Origin: Frankiaceae bacterium
Lineage (GTDB): Bacteria; Actinomycetota; Actinomycetes; JAVEEJ01
DNA length: 8,093 bases
Reading direction: 5' to 3'
NCBI GenBank assembly: GCA_030840515.1
Contig: JAVEEJ010000233.1
Location: forward strand, 1-8,093
Translations under genes and position numbers: made by a program
Shown: one piece after another, positions 5,936 through 8,093 of the stretch
How the letters are laid out: each line of letters begins with the position of its first letter
Position numbering within the stretch: the stretch's first letter is position 1
Notes under the pieces: model-generated
The model's database searches: none
Seen by the model: only the letters and a program-made list of their open reading frames with translations
What the model was told of the DNA's origin: nothing

Positions 5936-7930
5936 ATGCGCCGCACCGCCTCGGTCGTCCTCGTCGTCGTACTCGCAGCCCTCTGCGCCCCTCGCGTCGC
6001 GGGCGCGGAGTCGGTGAGCCCCCGGCCGGCGACCACGACGTTCACCACGACCGACGCCATGGTGCCCGTGCTGGACGGCCCGAGCGGCACGCACGCCAAC
6101 ACGATGGACACCCGGCTCTACCTGCCGAAGACCGCGACCGCGGCGCACCCGGAGCCCGCCATCCTCATGACTCACGGCTTCGGAGGCAGCAAGCTCAGCG
6201 GCGAGGTGACCTCGATGGCGAGCTTCCTGGCGAGCCACGGGTATGTGGTGCTGACCTACACCAGCTCAGGCTTCGGCAAGTCCGGCGGCTGCGTGACGCT
6301 GCAGAGCGCCGACTGGGACGCGAAGGACGCCAAGCAGCTCATCGACAAGGTGCTGCAGCCGCGACCTGACGTGGTGCACGACGCGAAGGGCGTCATGGTC
6401 GGGATGATCGGTGGCTCCTACGGCGGCGGCATCCAGTCCCAGGTCGCCGCGCTGGATCCGCGGGTGCGGGCCATCGCACCGGGCCGCACCTGGAACGCGC
6501 TGCAGTACTCCCTGGACCCCAACAACTACGTGGTGCCGGGTGACCCGACCGGGTTCAGCCACCTGATGAACACCCAGGGCGTGTTCAAGTTCGCCTGGAC
6601 GTCGCTGTTCTACGCCCTAGGCAACGCCCAGCCCGTCGGCGGTGCCCCGAGCGACGGGACGCAGCACGGCGGCTGCCCGCAGGACAAGGTGGCCAGTGCC
6701 GACCCCGTCGAGATCGCCGGTCAAGCGGCCGGCTGCACCGGCTACTACCTCGCGCTCTGCGAGACCTACGCCAACATCGCGTCGACCGGCGACGCGGATG
6801 CCACCGCAAGAACACTGCTCGCCCGTGCCTCGGCGGCCTACTGGATCGACAAGATCAAGGTTCCGACGCTGCTGGTGCAGGGGCAGAGCGATACGCTGTT
6901 CAACGAGAACGACGCCGTCGCCACCTACCTCGCGCTCAAGCGACGCGGTGTCCCCGTCCAGATGATCTGGAACGCGGGCGGCCACGGCGGCTATGACTCC
7001 CTGCCGGGTGAGTGCGAGGTGTACGGCGGCGGCACGACGGGCCTCGACGACTGCTACCTGTCCGTTCGCGAGCTCAACTTCTTCGACCACTGGTTGCGCG
7101 GCGTGAACAACAGCTCACCGGGCTTCACCTGGTATCAGGACTGGACCACGTATGCGGGCAAGGGCGCGGCGGACGAGCAGTACGCCGCGGCCAGCGCGTT
7201 CCCGGCGATGCCCGACACCAAGTTCACACTGTCAGGGACCGATCTGCTCGCGCCGGGCAAGACGCCGGCGGCCGGCAGCCGGTTCTTCATCAACCCGCCT
7301 GCTGGGCTCCCGGCCGCCTACACGGAGACGTCGAACTTCTCCGGGCCCAAGTCGAGCCCCAACCTGGCCACGGCCCCACAGGAGATCCCGGGCCAGAACG
7401 TCGACTACACGAGCGCCGCGTTCACCTCCGACGTGGTGTCTGTGGGCATCCCGTCGGCGCACCTGCACATCACCAACGCCAACACCAGGGACATGGTCTT
7501 CTTCGGCAAGGTGTACGACGTCGACGCGGGCGGCGCCGCGACACTGATCCACCGCTTCATCGCCCCGGTGCGGGTTCCGGCAGCCAATGTGACGAAGCCC
7601 GTCGACATCAAGCTGATCGGCTTCGCGCACCGCTTCACGAAGGGGCACAGGGTCCGCCTGGTGCTCGCTTCCACAGACCTCACCTCCTACAACGCGAAGG
7701 TGCCCGATCAGATCACCGTGACCACCGGTGGCGCTGATCCCTCGACCTTCTCGCTGCCGACCTCGAGGCCACCCTTCGCTGCGAGCCCCGGTGTCAAGGG
7801 AGTGAAGAACTCGGGTGGCTCCGGCGGCGGCCTGGCGACGACCGGCTCAGCGAGCACCGTGCCGCTTGCAGCCCTGCTGCTGCTCACCGCAGCGGCGGTG
7901 CTCGCGCGTCGACGTACTCGGGCCGGCTAG
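5936..7930 (+). CDS. Secreted X-Pro dipeptidyl-peptidase/CocE-type alpha/beta hydrolase with LAXTG wall-sorting signal
   Basis: A 664-aa protein. Residues 1-24 are a Sec signal peptide (MRR, hydrophobic VVLVVVLAAL, likely cut after VAGA). An alpha/beta-hydrolase core follows: oxyanion region LMTHGFGGSK (77-86), nucleophile elbow GGSYGG (159-164, Ser161), a cap-like insert (about 185-300), acid GQSDTLF (316-322, Asp319), and NAGGHGGY (346-353, His350). Residues about 425-600 form a beta-rich domain like the C-terminal domain of peptidase S15/CocE enzymes. A flexible NSGGSGGG linker (625-632), LATTG (633-637), a hydrophobic helix (642-657) and RRRTR (658-662) make a sortase signal of the LAXTG type used by class E sortases. 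Six cysteines in the mature part (119, 247, 267, 275, 360, 373) could pair. It probably hydrolyses peptides or esters at the cell wall; the substrate is not readable. It stands alone on this strand, divergent from sucC. Confidence 0.9.
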   Translation: MRRTASVVLVVVLAALCAPRVAGAESVSPRPATTTFTTTDAMVPVLDGPSGTHANTMDTRLYLPKTATAAHPEPAILMTHGFGGSKLSGEVTSMASFLASHGYVVLTYTSSGFGKSGGCVTLQSADWDAKDAKQLIDKVLQPRPDVVHDAKGVMVGMIGGSYGGGIQSQVAALDPRVRAIAPGRTWNALQYSLDPNNYVVPGDPTGFSHLMNTQGVFKFAWTSLFYALGNAQPVGGAPSDGTQHGGCPQDKVASADPVEIAGQAAGCTGYYLALCETYANIASTGDADATARTLLARASAAYWIDKIKVPTLLVQGQSDTLFNENDAVATYLALKRRGVPVQMIWNAGGHGGYDSLPGECEVYGGGTTGLDDCYLSVRELNFFDHWLRGVNNSSPGFTWYQDWTTYAGKGAADEQYAAASAFPAMPDTKFTLSGTDLLAPGKTPAAGSRFFINPPAGLPAAYTETSNFSGPKSSPNLATAPQEIPGQNVDYTSAAFTSDVVSVGIPSAHLHITNANTRDMVFFGKVYDVDAGGAATLIHRFIAPVRVPAANVTKPVDIKLIGFAHRFTKGHRVRLVLASTDLTSYNAKVPDQITVTTGGADPSTFSLPTSRPPFAASPGVKGVKNSGGSGGGLATTGSASTVPLAALLLLTAAAVLARRRTRAG

Positions 7931-7934
7931 CGGC

Positions 7935-8093
7935 TCAGGCGGCGTCGGAGGGGCGCACGTTGGCGCCCACCCACTCGACGATCTCCGTTGTGGTGGTGCC
8001 GGGCGTGAAGACCTTCGCCACGCCCATGCCCGACAGCTCAGGGATGTCGGCGTCGGGGATGATCCCGCCGCCGAACACCACGATGTCGCTGGC
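7935..8093 (-). CDS. Cobalamin-binding acyl-CoA mutase small subunit, C-terminal part (5' end outside window)
   Basis: The last 52 codons read on the minus strand from the window edge to a TGA at 7935. The product contains VVFGGGIIPDADIPEL, GMGVAKVFTPGTTTTEIV and EWVGANVRP, which is the end of the B12-binding Rossmann domain of methylmalonyl-CoA and isobutyryl-CoA mutases (GG-x-IP, GV-x-x-x-F-x-PGT). Ending soon after EWVxANVRP suggests the stand-alone small-subunit form (IcmB-like, about 135 aa) rather than a fused mutase, but the upstream part is missing, so DxHxxG is not visible. Such subunits bind coenzyme B12 for carbon-skeleton rearrangement of acyl-CoA. It converges on the hydrolase with a 4-base gap and no terminator, and lies near sucCD, which act on succinyl-CoA, the product of methylmalonyl-CoA mutase. 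Confidence 0.88.
   Translation of the reverse strand, partial: ASDIVVFGGGIIPDADIPELSGMGVAKVFTPGTTTTEIVEWVGANVRPSDAA

Noticed and set aside
7931..7934. GCCG/CGGC mini-hairpin around the hydrolase stop as a terminator
   Set aside because: Only four base pairs with a five-base loop; too weak to support.

Overview
The window comes from a GC-rich actinobacterium (Actinomycetota). The evidence is strong G/C bias at third codon positions, frequent GTG starts, a DUF6350 membrane protein beside sucCD, Pro/Gly/Tyr-rich tails on small membrane proteins, and an LAXTG-type sortase signal. I cannot name the genus. No RNA gene, CRISPR array, insertion sequence, phage gene or origin is visible, and coding density is very high.

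Layout. Positions 1-1240 (+) hold a probable three-gene operon of small membrane proteins: the 3' end of a DUF4190-type protein, a DUF2752 protein with a CxxC motif, and an RDD-domain protein with a Gly/Pro/Tyr-rich tail. A 17-bp stem-loop (1248-1287) then serves as a shared terminator between this operon and a second DUF4190 protein converging from the other strand (1312-1746, -). Next come a DUF6350 multi-pass membrane protein (1805-2986, -), trmB (3050-3715, +), sucD and sucC (3712-4578 and 4580-5752, -), a large secreted alpha/beta hydrolase of the X-Pro dipeptidyl-peptidase/CocE type with a C-terminal LATTG wall-sorting signal (5936-7930, +), and the 3' end of a cobalamin-binding acyl-CoA mutase subunit (7935-8093, -).

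How it fits together. The minus-strand genes (B12-binding subunit, sucC, sucD, DUF6350) look like a conserved actinobacterial neighbourhood. Cobalamin-dependent acyl-CoA mutases feed CoA esters towards succinyl-CoA, which SucCD converts to succinate while making a nucleoside triphosphate. Two plus-strand genes, trmB and the wall-anchored hydrolase, sit inside this row and appear to be later insertions or rearrangements. The purN-purH pair that I remember following DUF6350 in related genomes is not here; a DUF4190 gene takes its place.

Most of the window is core metabolism and tRNA modification. The parts most worth a second look are the wall-anchored hydrolase with its LAXTG signal and six mature cysteines, the paired GGT-N-ACC inverted repeat in the sucC/hydrolase divergent region, the uncharacterised DUF4190/DUF2752/RDD group, a possible CTG start with a 4-base overlap, and a probable leaderless trmB. 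I found no convincing new defence or mobile system.
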